DNA of 64,000 bases from JANQPX01 sp050633905 (GTDB taxonomy: Bacteria; Pseudomonadota; Alphaproteobacteria; Geminicoccales; Geminicoccaceae): positions 1 through 64,000 of the forward strand of contig JBOEHJ010000018.1 in NCBI GenBank assembly GCA_050633905.1, given 5' to 3'. Below the pieces are notes generated by a model. That model did no database searches and was not told the origin of the DNA. It saw only the letters and a list, made by a program, of their open reading frames with translations. Made by a program: the position numbers and the translations under genes. Shown piece by piece: positions 8,698-17,564 of the stretch (positions within the stretch are counted from its first letter, which is position 1; each line of letters starts with the position of its first letter).

Positions 8698-9234
8698 ATG
8701 GCAGCATCATTGGTATTGGCATCGTCGTCCCATCAAAAAAGTTTCGTCGAGGCGCTGCGCGAAGGCTTCAGGCGGGGCGTACAAGCTGAGAAAATGCCGG
8801 ATGAAATCTACGAGATCGATCGCGATTTCGAGACCTTTGTTGCTGCGATCACCGACAGAGCGGGAACGATCACCCTGCCTAACGGCGAGACGGTTCAAAA
8901 GGTGCCGTTCGACGTCTTCTGGCTAGTCGAGGGCAAGAGCTTCATCGGCGAGGCGAGTGTTCGCTACAAGCTCAGCAAATGGTTGATCGAGGCAGGCGGT
9001 CATATCGGCTACGGCATCCGGCCGAGTTTTCAGCGCAGGGGTTACGGCAAGCTCATCTTGAAACTGGCACTCGAGAAATGCCGGGACTACGGCACAGGCC
9101 CCGTCCTGGTGACCTGCAACGAGAGCAATATCGGTTCGGCTAAAGTCATCGAGGCGAATGGCGGCGTGTTGGAGGATCTCCGCAAAGATCCTTTGCGAGA
9201 TGGCATGTTGAAGCGTTACTGGATCGAGACCTAG
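8698..9234 (+). CDS. GNAT-family N-acetyltransferase
   Basis: This 178-residue acetyltransferase resembles the cytoplasmic enzymes annotated as predicted acetyltransferases. Motif A is IGYGIRPSFQRRGYGKLILKLAL (acetyl-CoA loop RRGYGK), followed by VTCNESNIGSAKVIEANGG. It closes with RYWIE, common in this subgroup. It follows the ABC exporter by 33 bp on the same strand, though the weak ribosome site leaves coexpression uncertain. The substrate is unknown. Confidence 0.83.
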   Translation: MAASLVLASSSHQKSFVEALREGFRRGVQAEKMPDEIYEIDRDFETFVAAITDRAGTITLPNGETVQKVPFDVFWLVEGKSFIGEASVRYKLSKWLIEAGGHIGYGIRPSFQRRGYGKLILKLALEKCRDYGTGPVLVTCNESNIGSAKVIEANGGVLEDLRKDPLRDGMLKRYWIET

Positions 9235-9328
9235 TCGGCGGGTCAACCTGGACGCGGCAAGAAGCAGTCGCCCCTGACAAAAACCCGTTAACCCTGAGAT
9301 AACCTTTCGCCGCTATATTTGTGCCCTA

Positions 9329-9403
9329 GTCCATGAGATTCTGGGATTTTTAGCCTTGCCTCATCTTTTCTGGCGGCGGGCGGATTCCCAGGATCTCATG
9401 GAC
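9329..9403. repeat. Palindromic intergenic element, CCTGGGA-arm family (copy 1)
   Basis: The 497-bp gap 9235-9731 holds no gene. It contains a 20-bp inverted repeat, 9329-9348 against 9384-9403 (18 of 20 paired), around a loop with TGGCGGCGGG. A close relative lies at 23266-23340, with arms sharing GTCCA and CTGGGA and the same loop string. A second, weaker GC-rich stem (about 9490-9550) and a GTTAACAT/ATGTTGAC palindrome (about 9430) follow. No T tract or ORF is associated. It may be a REP- or MITE-like mobile palindrome. Confidence 0.75.
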
Positions 9404-9731
9404 CAGAACAGGAGCTTAGCGATCCAGCGTTAACATCATGTTGACGCGACGATGACGGTTTAGGTATTTCCTGGGCAAATCGAAACGGACTGCTTCCCCG
9501 ACTAGTCACCTGATTTTTTTAGCGTATTTAGGGTGGTCCGGCGGGGCAGAGGCGTGCGCCGCCTAAGCCTGATCGAGGGGCCGCACTCGAACTTCGATCG
9601 GTCCGACATTGTGCACTGAAGCTTCAACGTGGACCCCTAACATACCGCATACGAACCGGCACGCTGCCGGTGCTTGTGCGGCGGCGGAAATGACCCACAT
9701 GATAACGTGACAAAAAACAGGAGTTTCCGTC

Positions 9732-10898
9732 ATGACCGGATGCATTGTTGGTTGGAGCCACACAGCCTTCGGCAAGCATGAACAGGATGATGTCGAAAGC
9801 CTGATCGTGCGAGCCGCGAGCGAGGCGATTTCGGATGCCGGTATCGAGGCTGGCGATGTCGATGAGATCCTGCTCGGCCATTTCGGCGGTAGCTTTTCCC
9901 AACAAGGATTCACCAGCTCGCTAGTCCTTCAGGCTGACGAAAGCTGGCGCTTCAAACCGGCAACGCGGGTCGAGAATGCCTGCGCCACCGGTTCGGCCGC
10001 GGTTCACCAGGGCCTGACGTCAATCCGGGCCGGATCGGCCCGCTTTGTGCTGGTGGTAGGGGTCGAGAAGATGACCGATTTGCCGGGTCGGGAGATCCCA
10101 ACAGCCTTACTAACCGCTGCCTATCTGAAAGAGGAAGCCGAGATCGAAGGTGGTTTCGCGGGCGTGTTCGGCCAGATCGCCCAGCGCTATTTCCAGCAAC
10201 ATGGCGACCAGAGTGATGCTCTTGCCGCGATTGCGGCGAAGAACCACAAAAACGGTTGCAGCAACCCGCTTGCCCAGATGCGAAAAGACCTGGGCGTCGA
10301 CTTCTGCCGCAACGTTTCCGAAAAAAATCCCCTTGTTGCAGGACCGCTCAAACGCACCGATTGCTCCCTGGTTTCCGATGGTGCTGCCGCCGTGGTGCTG
10401 ACCGATGTCGAGACCGCGCTCACCATGAATAAAGCCGTCGTGTTCCGCGCCGCCGTTCAGGCGAACGATTTCCTGCCGATGAGCAAACGCGACATCACCC
10501 TCTTCGAAGGTTGCCAGGTCGCGTGGCGCGACGGCCTGGACAAGAGCCGGTTGTCGCTTGACGATTTGAGCTTCGTCGAAACTCATGACTGCTTCACCAT
10601 CGCCGAACTCCTGGAATATGAAGCGATGGGGCTGGCGCCACGAGGACAGGGTGCCCGCGCCGTCCTCGAGGGATGGACACAAAAAGACGGCAAGTTGCCG
10701 GTTAATCCATCCGGAGGTCTCAAGGCCAAGGGCCATCCGATCGGCGCTACCGGCGTCTCGATGCATGCGCTTGCCGCCATGCAGCTCACCAACAAAGCAG
10801 GCGACATGCAGGTGAAGGACGCTAAGCTTGGTGGCATCTTCAACATGGGCGGCGCTGCCGTCGCCAACTACGTCTCCATCCTAGAACCCCTTCGCTAA
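9732..10898 (+). CDS. Thiolase-family acetyl-CoA acyltransferase (SCP2-like)
   Basis: This 388-residue protein is in the thiolase superfamily and resembles the SCP-x/lipid-transfer-type group. The nucleophile C84 is in ENACATGSAA, His lies in ETHDCFTIAEL and the C-terminal motif is GGLKAKGHPIGATG. Such enzymes cleave or form 3-oxoacyl-CoA. The family usually pairs with a DUF35/OB-fold partner, which is absent nearby. A good AGGAG site precedes the ATG. It is likely monocistronic, since the following MFS gene has its own spacing and weak start. Confidence 0.88.
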   Translation: MTGCIVGWSHTAFGKHEQDDVESLIVRAASEAISDAGIEAGDVDEILLGHFGGSFSQQGFTSSLVLQADESWRFKPATRVENACATGSAAVHQGLTSIRAGSARFVLVVGVEKMTDLPGREIPTALLTAAYLKEEAEIEGGFAGVFGQIAQRYFQQHGDQSDALAAIAAKNHKNGCSNPLAQMRKDLGVDFCRNVSEKNPLVAGPLKRTDCSLVSDGAAAVVLTDVETALTMNKAVVFRAAVQANDFLPMSKRDITLFEGCQVAWRDGLDKSRLSLDDLSFVETHDCFTIAELLEYEAMGLAPRGQGARAVLEGWTQKDGKLPVNPSGGLKAKGHPIGATGVSMHALAAMQLTNKAGDMQVKDAKLGGIFNMGGAAVANYVSILEPLR

Positions 10899-10988
10899 CA
10901 GCGAGCTGCTGTTGGCTTGACTTGGGCTTGGGCCTGCTGTCCTTGGAGGTGTCTGATAGCAGGTGAGTCTTGGTTTGGGGGTGGGCAG

Positions 10989-12161
10989 GTGTCAGCGATA
11001 CAGCGAGCGAGGCTCGGGACTAGCCTTGTTTTTTTTATCTGCGGCATCGGGCATGGCACCTGGGCGCCGCGCCTTGCCGAACTGAAGGAGCAGGTCGGGG
11101 CATCCGACGGAGAGCTTGGTCTTGCGCTCCTGATGATCGGTTTTGGCGCGTTGATCGCCATGCCGCTCACTGGTTTTCTGGTCGGCCGGCTCGGTAGTCG
11201 GCGCGTGAGCATCGCCATGGCGCTAGCCCAGGGGCTTGTCTTTCCGCTTCAGGCTTTTGCCTGGAACTGGATCGTTCTCGGCGGGGCGATGATGTTGTAC
11301 GGCCTCGCGATCTCCAGCCTCGATGTGGCTATGAATGTTCAGGCGACCGAGATTGAGCGGCGTTATGGTCGACCGATCATGTCCTCGTTCCATGGCGTTT
11401 ATAGCGTCGGTGATATGGTGGGTGCCCTCCTTACAGGCGTTGCGGCATCCATCCTTCTAGGCCTCGCCAGTCATTTTCTTCTGGCAGCATTGGTGATGTT
11501 ACTGGTCGGCGTCGGCGGATGCTGGGTGATGATCAGAGACCAAAAAGTCGAGCCCGGTGCCGGTCCCAGTTTCGCCCTACCTCGCGGTATTCTGATCGCG
11601 ATTGGTCTGATCGCCTTTGCCGGTCTTGTGGCCGAAGGCTCGGTCGGGGATTGGAGCGCCATTTATCTCGTCGAGTATCAAAACGCCGACACCAAAACCG
11701 CCGCCATCGCGCTTACCGTCTTCGCACTCGCCATGGCGATCATGCGCTTTGCCGGCGACCGTCTGGTCCATCGCTTTGGTCCGTTTTTCATGCTCCAGGC
11801 AAGCGGTTTGCTAGCTGTCATCGGTCTCACCATCGCGCTCCTGGCGCCGTCCTCGACGATTGCCATCCTTGGTTATGGCATCAGCGGCCTCGGCGTCGCC
11901 GTGCTTTTTCCCGTCAGCCTTTCCATCGCGCCCCGTTTCAGTGGTCTCAGCCCCGGCGCTTCGGTCGCCGCCGTCGCCACGGTCGGCTATGGCGGGTTTC
12001 TTGTGGGACCGCCTGTGATCGGCCTGGTCGCCGATCAAATCGGGCTGCCTTTGGCGCTATGCATCGTCCTTGCACTGGCCGCCATGATTTTGCCGCTCGC
12101 CTGGGTCGCGTCGCGTCAGACGATGTGCGGCGATGCGAGGGCGGGATCAAACTCAGCCTAA
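10989..12161 (+). CDS. MFS transporter, YbjJ-like
   Basis: The frame opens earlier (10917), but its first 24 residues look non-native. I choose GTG at 10989, preceded by a G-rich stretch, giving ~390 residues that start MSAIQRARLG. About 12 hydrophobic helices are visible. Family features are GHGTWAPRLAELKEQVGASDGELG, GRLGSRR between helices 2 and 3, MNVQATEIERRYGRPIMSSFHG, and AEGSVGDWSAIYL. This matches the YbjJ/fucose-permease-like branch. Substrate unknown. Confidence 0.85.
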   Translation: MSAIQRARLGTSLVFFICGIGHGTWAPRLAELKEQVGASDGELGLALLMIGFGALIAMPLTGFLVGRLGSRRVSIAMALAQGLVFPLQAFAWNWIVLGGAMMLYGLAISSLDVAMNVQATEIERRYGRPIMSSFHGVYSVGDMVGALLTGVAASILLGLASHFLLAALVMLLVGVGGCWVMIRDQKVEPGAGPSFALPRGILIAIGLIAFAGLVAEGSVGDWSAIYLVEYQNADTKTAAIALTVFALAMAIMRFAGDRLVHRFGPFFMLQASGLLAVIGLTIALLAPSSTIAILGYGISGLGVAVLFPVSLSIAPRFSGLSPGASVAAVATVGYGGFLVGPPVIGLVADQIGLPLALCIVLALAAMILPLAWVASRQTMCGDARAGSNSA

Positions 12162-12304
12162 GCGCAATAAAGATTCGATTTGTCGTCACCTCGCTGAATT
12201 TCTATCCCGAAGTGATAAGTCAGGCCTTGACCTCGGATGATCACCGGTCATGACGGGACATCGGTCTCTATTGTGAAGGTTAAAATAAACATTTGGAGCG
12301 GAAC

Positions 12305-12814
12305 ATGAAAGCAGGATATCTAATCGGTGCCGCTGTTGCTGGCCTCTTGGCCTTTCCGGTTCAGGCACTGGATGTCGAAAGCTATGAGGGTCTGGTCGCA
12401 AAGTCGCTGGAAGCAATTAAGAGCGAGCAGGTCGATGTCGACGCCTTGTTGCAGTATCAGGACGCCTTGATCCAGCTTGGTGTCGCCGGTGCTCAAGGTT
12501 ATGCCAAGGAGCAGCCCGATTTTGCCCCCGCCATGGACTTCGTTGCGGCCAATACCGAGACCATGAAATCCGAAAACCTCGAAAGCATCGAGCCAGCCTG
12601 GCATGAAGGCGGTGCCTTGGCGGATGCTGGCATCGATACCGATGCCCTTTATAACGACGATTATGCCAGCATCTACATGGAAGCTGTCATCCATCCCGCC
12701 ACTGCCCATATCGCCGCTCGCGCCTATGCGCTCACCGGTGATGACGACTATCTCGATGTAGTCGAGTTCGAACTCGAAGAAATCGTCGATCATTTCGAAG
12801 AGCTCGAGGACTGA
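12305..12814 (+). CDS. Small exported acidic protein of unknown function
   Basis: The 169-residue product starts at ATG 12305, with GGAGCGG 5 bases upstream. A signal peptide (MKAGYLIGAAVAGLLAF, cleavage near VQA) leads to an acidic, helical mature domain rich in Asp and Glu with no cysteines. I recognise no family. The C terminus (FELEEIVDHFEELED) is strongly acidic. It is followed by a strong perfect-arm hairpin, so it is likely a single-gene transcript. The periplasm is the probable location. Confidence 0.72.
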   Translation: MKAGYLIGAAVAGLLAFPVQALDVESYEGLVAKSLEAIKSEQVDVDALLQYQDALIQLGVAGAQGYAKEQPDFAPAMDFVAANTETMKSENLESIEPAWHEGGALADAGIDTDALYNDDYASIYMEAVIHPATAHIAARAYALTGDDDYLDVVEFELEEIVDHFEELED

Positions 12815-12836
12815 TTTTTTCGACCAAGTTCAACAC

Positions 12837-12875
12837 CCTGCCATGTGCGAAGGATCGCTCCTTGCACATGGCAGG
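12837..12875 (+). terminator. Strong hairpin downstream of the exported acidic protein gene
   Basis: Perfect 12-bp arms CCTGCCATGTGC (12837-12848) and GCACATGGCAGG (12864-12875) surround a 15-base loop that itself contains GAAGGA/TCCTT. There is no clear T tract, so it may act as an RNA 3' stabiliser or a weak terminator. A smaller GGGTC-TCTT-GACCC hairpin follows about 40 bases later. Confidence 0.55.
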
Positions 12876-13043
12876 AAGGTTCAGATAGTTGAGTAGCGAG
12901 CTATGTGGCAGGGTCTCTTGACCCTTGTTTAACAAGCTGGACATTCTCGCACAGCATAAGAGCAGTATCGATCCTCCTGGAATGACTCGTCACCTTCGAT
13001 TAAGAAAGCATTGACGGTCATTTTTCGATCGACGAAGCATGCG

Positions 13044-14216
13044 TTATTCATCGAACCAAAGATGCCGAATAAGCTTCGGATCGGCACTGTGATGGTCTGC
13101 CTCCAGAATTTTCACGTCGAAGCCCGGGATGTCCAATCGAGCGGCCACATCCCGAACGACTTTTGCAGATGGTCCAGCATAGCAACAGGGATCCTCTGAG
13201 TTGTAGACCTGGAAATGGCGCCGTTGTGCTGCGTTGTTGTCTTCGCTTAATGTCGCCAAGCTATAGAAATCCCAATAATTATAGTGCCGATAAATTGGTG
13301 CTGCGACGGCTTCCCAATCAGAAACATTGCTCGGTTCTCCCATCAACTCTAAAGGCACGGTTCCCGCGAAGGCGATGCTTTCGCTAATTTTGGGGTCGAG
13401 CGCTGATAGAATTGTCGTGTACCAACCGCCCCCCGAAACACCGGCCATATAGACAGTCCTATAGTCTCCCCGTGCGATCGTTTCTTGGACGAGATGGTAG
13501 TTGCCGCTTACCATCGATGCGAGAGGATCGAGATGGGGGCGCTCCGCATCATGAAAGAGCGAGAACAACAGGTGGTCAGTCTGCTCGCGGGGCACATCGA
13601 GTTCCCCGAAAGCGGTCGGAAATGTGCGATCGATCGCGTTGAACCCAATCGCGCTCATCGACAGAGCGAGAACATCGAAACCTGCTTTGAGCGCAGTCGC
13701 GCGGATTTCATCGAAATAATCGAAGCTGAAGGGGCTGCCTGTGTGACCCTGAATGTAGATCAATAGCCCCCGGACGGACTCCTGCTTGGTCTGCGCGAGA
13801 ACGCCAAGATGGACGATCCCATAAGTTCGGACCGAAGATACACGCCCATGCTTGAATAATTCCTGTTCTATGTCGATCGTACGTGAATTGTCGCGTGACA
13901 ACTCCTGGAAGTCGTAGTCGTCAACAACCAAGCGCCGCAGCAGGTCGGCACGAAATTGTGCTCTTTGGCTGTGCAAGTCGTCTAAACGCTTGCTAATTTC
14001 TAACTCGTTGATCGAATAGCGCGGCAGGGGCTTGGCGTCATCCGATGTCGCTGGCTTCCAGATGCTGTGGAGCAGTTGATAGGGGAAGACCTTCGCCCGA
14101 TAGGTGACGATTCCAAAGAGAAATGAGATCGTGCATGCTGTGATCAAGGTGGCAACGAGTAAGACATAAACACGTCCTGAAGGTCTCAGCCACCTTTCCT
14201 CCAATTCTGCCTTCAT
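13044..14216 (-). CDS. Membrane-anchored alpha/beta hydrolase-like protein
   Basis: This 390-residue protein has one N-terminal transmembrane helix (about residues 17-40) and a large extracytoplasmic domain. An alpha/beta-hydrolase nucleophile elbow is visible in AGVSGGGWYTT, with an earlier GLLIYIQGHTGS strand and a late EADHHSADPKLI supplying a possible catalytic histidine. It resembles acyl-peptidase/esterase-type enzymes, but I cannot name a family. Base composition is visibly more AT-rich than its neighbours, suggesting recent acquisition. It stands alone between two long gaps. Confidence 0.65.
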   Translation of the reverse strand: MKAELEERWLRPSGRVYVLLVATLITACTISFLFGIVTYRAKVFPYQLLHSIWKPATSDDAKPLPRYSINELEISKRLDDLHSQRAQFRADLLRRLVVDDYDFQELSRDNSRTIDIEQELFKHGRVSSVRTYGIVHLGVLAQTKQESVRGLLIYIQGHTGSPFSFDYFDEIRATALKAGFDVLALSMSAIGFNAIDRTFPTAFGELDVPREQTDHLLFSLFHDAERPHLDPLASMVSGNYHLVQETIARGDYRTVYMAGVSGGGWYTTILSALDPKISESIAFAGTVPLELMGEPSNVSDWEAVAAPIYRHYNYWDFYSLATLSEDNNAAQRRHFQVYNSEDPCCYAGPSAKVVRDVAARLDIPGFDVKILEADHHSADPKLIRHLWFDE

Positions 14217-14609
14217 GTGTCCGACCTCCCTTAGTTCGGTCCATACACAGGTGTGTCGGCGTCAGGCATAAAATTTGCGCGTGACTGTAACCCCGAATAT
14301 CGCTGTATTGATCGCCTATAGAACAGTTGGAAATCTAATGTAAGGTGCAGATTTCTAGTCGTTCTTTTGCCAGTTGTCATTGGTTTCGAATGTTTGCTGG
14401 TGGTCGTCTTCCCTACTCTTTATCTGTCTTGTCAATTCTCTCCGCAGGTTGTGGAACTTCGACCATACTTATAGCCACCATGAACTTTAGGGCCCCATCG
14501 CATTTGCCATTGGTGGCTCTGCACGACCTTCCGGCGCAAACCTCCGCCACAGCCAACGCCGCAACGTGACCGCCGACCGTCGCACATCCCGCCGGCCGGC
14601 GTTCCGGCC
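14217..14609. other. 393-bp gap without a recognisable gene
   Basis: AT-rich at its right-hand side, this gap holds only the presumed promoter of the hydrolase gene (reading left) and the 3' flank of the large fusion gene. I see no stable hairpin with a T tract, no RNA gene and no convincing short ORF. A short + strand frame with a lipobox-like stretch (14345-14569) lacks a ribosome site. Confidence 0.5.
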
Positions 14610-17564
14610 TCAGTGGTGTATGGCGATTGTTTTGAGGGTTGAAAAACCGTAGAGGGCGTCGAAGCCTTTTTCGCGTCCGAAGCCTGAGCTTTTGACGCCG
14701 CCGAAGGGGAGTTCGACGCCGCCGCCGGCACCATAATTGTTGATGAACACCTGGCCGGTCTTGATGGCGCGGGCGAGGCGCATTTGGCGGCCACCGTGAT
14801 TGGTCCAGACGCCGGCGACCAGGCCATAGGCGCTGTCGTTGGCGATGCGGATCGCGTCCTCTTCGTTGGTGAAGCGGATTGCCGTCAGCACGGGGCCGAA
14901 GATTTCTTCCTGGGCGAGCAGGTGATTCGGGGCGACGTCGCCCAAGAGGGTCGGGCGGACGTAATAGCCGTTTTCCGGTGTGTCGGGTGCCAGATTACCT
15001 TCGCCGAGAATGTCGATGCCATCGGTCTTTGCCCGATTGAGGTAGCCCTGGATCCGCTGCTTTTGCAGTGGATTGATTACAGGGCCACAATCGAGATCGC
15101 GGTCGGCTGGACCGACACCTAGATTGTCGAAGCGTTGGGCTAAGTGATGTACCACATCGTCATAGATCCGATCCTGGATCAGTACGCGAGAGCCTGCCGA
15201 ACAGGTCTGGCCGGCATTCTGAATGGCAGCGTTCACGAGGAAGGGTAGGGCCTTTTCGAGGTCAGCGTCGGCAAAGACCAGCTGCGGTGACTTGCCGCCG
15301 AGTTCGAGGGTGACCGGGCAGCTATGGTCGGCGGCGGCCTTTTGCACCAGCTTGCCGGTTTCGACCGAACCGGTGAAGGATAGATGATCAATGCCGGGAT
15401 GGGCGGCAAGGGCGGCACCCGCCTCCCCGCCAAGGCCCGTGATAATATTCAGCACACCGGGCGGAAGTCCCGCCTCAAGCGCCAGCTTGCCGATTTCCAG
15501 GGCAGTGAGTGAGGCGTCCTCGCCGGGTTTGAGGACGCAGGCATTGCCCATAGCCAGCGCTGCACCCACGCTCCGGCCGATGATCTGCATCGGGTAGTTC
15601 CAGGGCACGATATGGCCGGTGATGCCATGGGGCTCGCGCAATGTGAGGACGGTATAGCCATCGTGATAGGGGATGGTCTGGCCATGAACCTTGTCAGCCG
15701 CACCGCCGTAGAATTCGAAATAGCGGGCAAGGGCTACGGCATCGGCGCGCGCCTGACGAAGGGGCTTGCCGACATCCTTCGCTTCGAGGGCTGCGAGATG
15801 CTCGATCTGGTTCAGAACAAGCCTCGCCAATGCTGTCAGCACCCGGCCGCGCTCAAAGGCGGGCATCCGACCCCAAGGTCCTGCCATGGCGTTCTCTGCC
15901 GCTTTCACGGCGAGGTCAATATCGGCGGCCTGGCCCCGGGCGAGGGAGCCGAAGACAGTCCCGTCGCTGGGGTTGACGATCTGGATCGTCTCCCGCTCAA
16001 CGGCTTCTTGCCAACGTCCATCGATGAGGTTGAGCCCTTCCGCCTTGGTCTCTTCGGTCGCGTCTTGATCGATGAGCTCGTTTTCTTCCGAGAGGCCTTC
16101 TTCATCGGCAAACGAAAAGGCCGATTTTAGCGCTGCTATTTGGCGCTGGAGCGCGAGAGCATTGTCCCTTAACTCGTTGTTTCCCTGGTCTGCATTATCC
16201 TGCTCTTCATCGGATGACGGCGTCGATTTGAGCGCTGCAATCTTGGGCTGCTGCGTAGGGGTGTTGTCCCCTTCCTCGCCGCTTTTAGGGTTCGTCTGCT
16301 GGTCCGTGCCGTCTTCTTCTTCTTCATCGGATGGCAGGGCCGATTTGAGCGCTGCTATTTGGCGCTGGAGCGCAAGGGCATTATCCCTTTCCTCGCTGCT
16401 TTCCTGGTCGTCATCACCCCTGCTGTTCCTATCGACTGGCGGAGGAGGTGCCGATTTGGTCACATTCGCCTGGTGTTGGGGAACGGCCGCGACGTTGCTA
16501 TCCTGGTTATCAGCTCGGCGCGCAACGTCTTCGATTGAAGGCGATATTGGGGCCCAGACGCCCGATTGCTCAGGGTGTCTTCCGGTCGCCATCGTGCTTT
16601 CGCTCTCATGAATGCCGCCGCTACGTGTTTCGATCCCTTGAGGCGTTGCCGTGGCTGCGGGGATCGTAGCTGCGAGCTTTTTCTCAGGCGGGCGACGATT
16701 GAGCGCTATGGGCTTTTCCGCCTCGCTGCTAGGCCTCGTGGCCTGGGCATGAGCCTTGTCGTGCTCCCTGGGATCGGGAATGTCGAGCACCGAGTCCAGC
16801 AGTTCCTGGGTATAGGCATGTTGCGGATTTTCGAAGATATCGGCGGTCTGGCCCTGTTCGACGATCCGCCCAGCTTCCATCACCGCCAGACGATCGGTGA
16901 TATGGCGCATCACGGCGAGGTCATGGCTGATGATGACGTAGGTGAGGCCATAATCCTCCTGCAGGTCCATCATCAGATTGAGCACTTGGGCCTGAACGGA
17001 GACATCGAGGGCCGAGACCGGCTCGTCCGCGACGATCAGGTTGGGCTTGGTGATCAGGGCTCGTGCGATGGCGATGCGCTGGCGCTGGCCGCCCGAGAAT
17101 TCGTGCGGATATTTGTCGAGATCACTTGCCTGCAACCCAACGGAGGCAATTGCTTCCGCTCCTCTCTGCTCCCATTCGCTGGCGTTGATGTCGTCGACAA
17201 GATTGAGCGGTTCGGTGACGATATCGCGCACGGATTGCCGCGGATCGAGCGAGCCGAACGGGTCCTGGAACACCATCTGGACATGGCGGCGCATGCTGCG
17301 CTGCTGATGAGGGGCGAGGTTGAAGATGTCCCGGCCCATAAGGCGGACGGTGCCGGATGTTGGTTCTTCAAGGGCGAGGATGGCCCTGGCCAGGGTGGAC
17401 TTTCCCGAGCCGCTTTCGCCGACGATGCCGAAGCTTTCGCCCGAATCAACCTTGAAGCTGACGCCGCGCAGCGCTTCGATGATCGGCTTCTTGCTGAACA
17501 GGCCGCGCTTTGGCCTGTCGTAGTGGCGAACGAGGTTGTCGACCTCCAGCAATGGCTCGCTCAA
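14610..17564 (-). CDS. Fusion of OppF/DppF-type ABC ATPase and aldehyde dehydrogenase
   Basis: This uninterrupted frame gives 984 residues from TTG 17564, with GGGGAG 8 bases upstream and a 4-base overlap with the upstream ATPase stop. Residues 1-260 are a complete oligopeptide-type ATPase: Walker A GESGSGKST (49-57), signature SGGQRQR (157-163), Walker B LIVADEP (176-182) and switch SHD. Residues ~270-505 are a low-complexity acidic linker with three copies of a DNALALQRQIAALKS-like unit (393-417, 431-454, 466-489). Residues ~511-984 are a full aldehyde dehydrogenase: N656 in PWNYP, E754 in LELGGKSP and nucleophile C788 in GQTCS. Each half has normal length. I know no such architecture. A gene-fusion artefact is possible but no stop or frame break is visible. 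Confidence 0.85.
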   Translation of the reverse strand: MSEPLLEVDNLVRHYDRPKRGLFSKKPIIEALRGVSFKVDSGESFGIVGESGSGKSTLARAILALEEPTSGTVRLMGRDIFNLAPHQQRSMRRHVQMVFQDPFGSLDPRQSVRDIVTEPLNLVDDINASEWEQRGAEAIASVGLQASDLDKYPHEFSGGQRQRIAIARALITKPNLIVADEPVSALDVSVQAQVLNLMMDLQEDYGLTYVIISHDLAVMRHITDRLAVMEAGRIVEQGQTADIFENPQHAYTQELLDSVLDIPDPREHDKAHAQATRPSSEAEKPIALNRRPPEKKLAATIPAATATPQGIETRSGGIHESESTMATGRHPEQSGVWAPISPSIEDVARRADNQDSNVAAVPQHQANVTKSAPPPPVDRNSRGDDDQESSEERDNALALQRQIAALKSALPSDEEEEDGTDQQTNPKSGEEGDNTPTQQPKIAALKSTPSSDEEQDNADQGNNELRDNALALQRQIAALKSAFSFADEEGLSEENELIDQDATEETKAEGLNLIDGRWQEAVERETIQIVNPSDGTVFGSLARGQAADIDLAVKAAENAMAGPWGRMPAFERGRVLTALARLVLNQIEHLAALEAKDVGKPLRQARADAVALARYFEFYGGAADKVHGQTIPYHDGYTVLTLREPHGITGHIVPWNYPMQIIGRSVGAALAMGNACVLKPGEDASLTALEIGKLALEAGLPPGVLNIITGLGGEAGAALAAHPGIDHLSFTGSVETGKLVQKAAADHSCPVTLELGGKSPQLVFADADLEKALPFLVNAAIQNAGQTCSAGSRVLIQDRIYDDVVHHLAQRFDNLGVGPADRDLDCGPVINPLQKQRIQGYLNRAKTDGIDILGEGNLAPDTPENGYYVRPTLLGDVAPNHLLAQEEIFGPVLTAIRFTNEEDAIRIANDSAYGLVAGVWTNHGGRQMRLARAIKTGQVFINNYGAGGGVELPFGGVKSSGFGREKGFDALYGFSTLKTIAIHH

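Noticed and set aside
14345..14569. Short + strand frame with a lipobox-like SAGC stretch
   Set aside because: No ribosome site, no plausible mature domain, and it runs into the 3' flank of the fusion gene.
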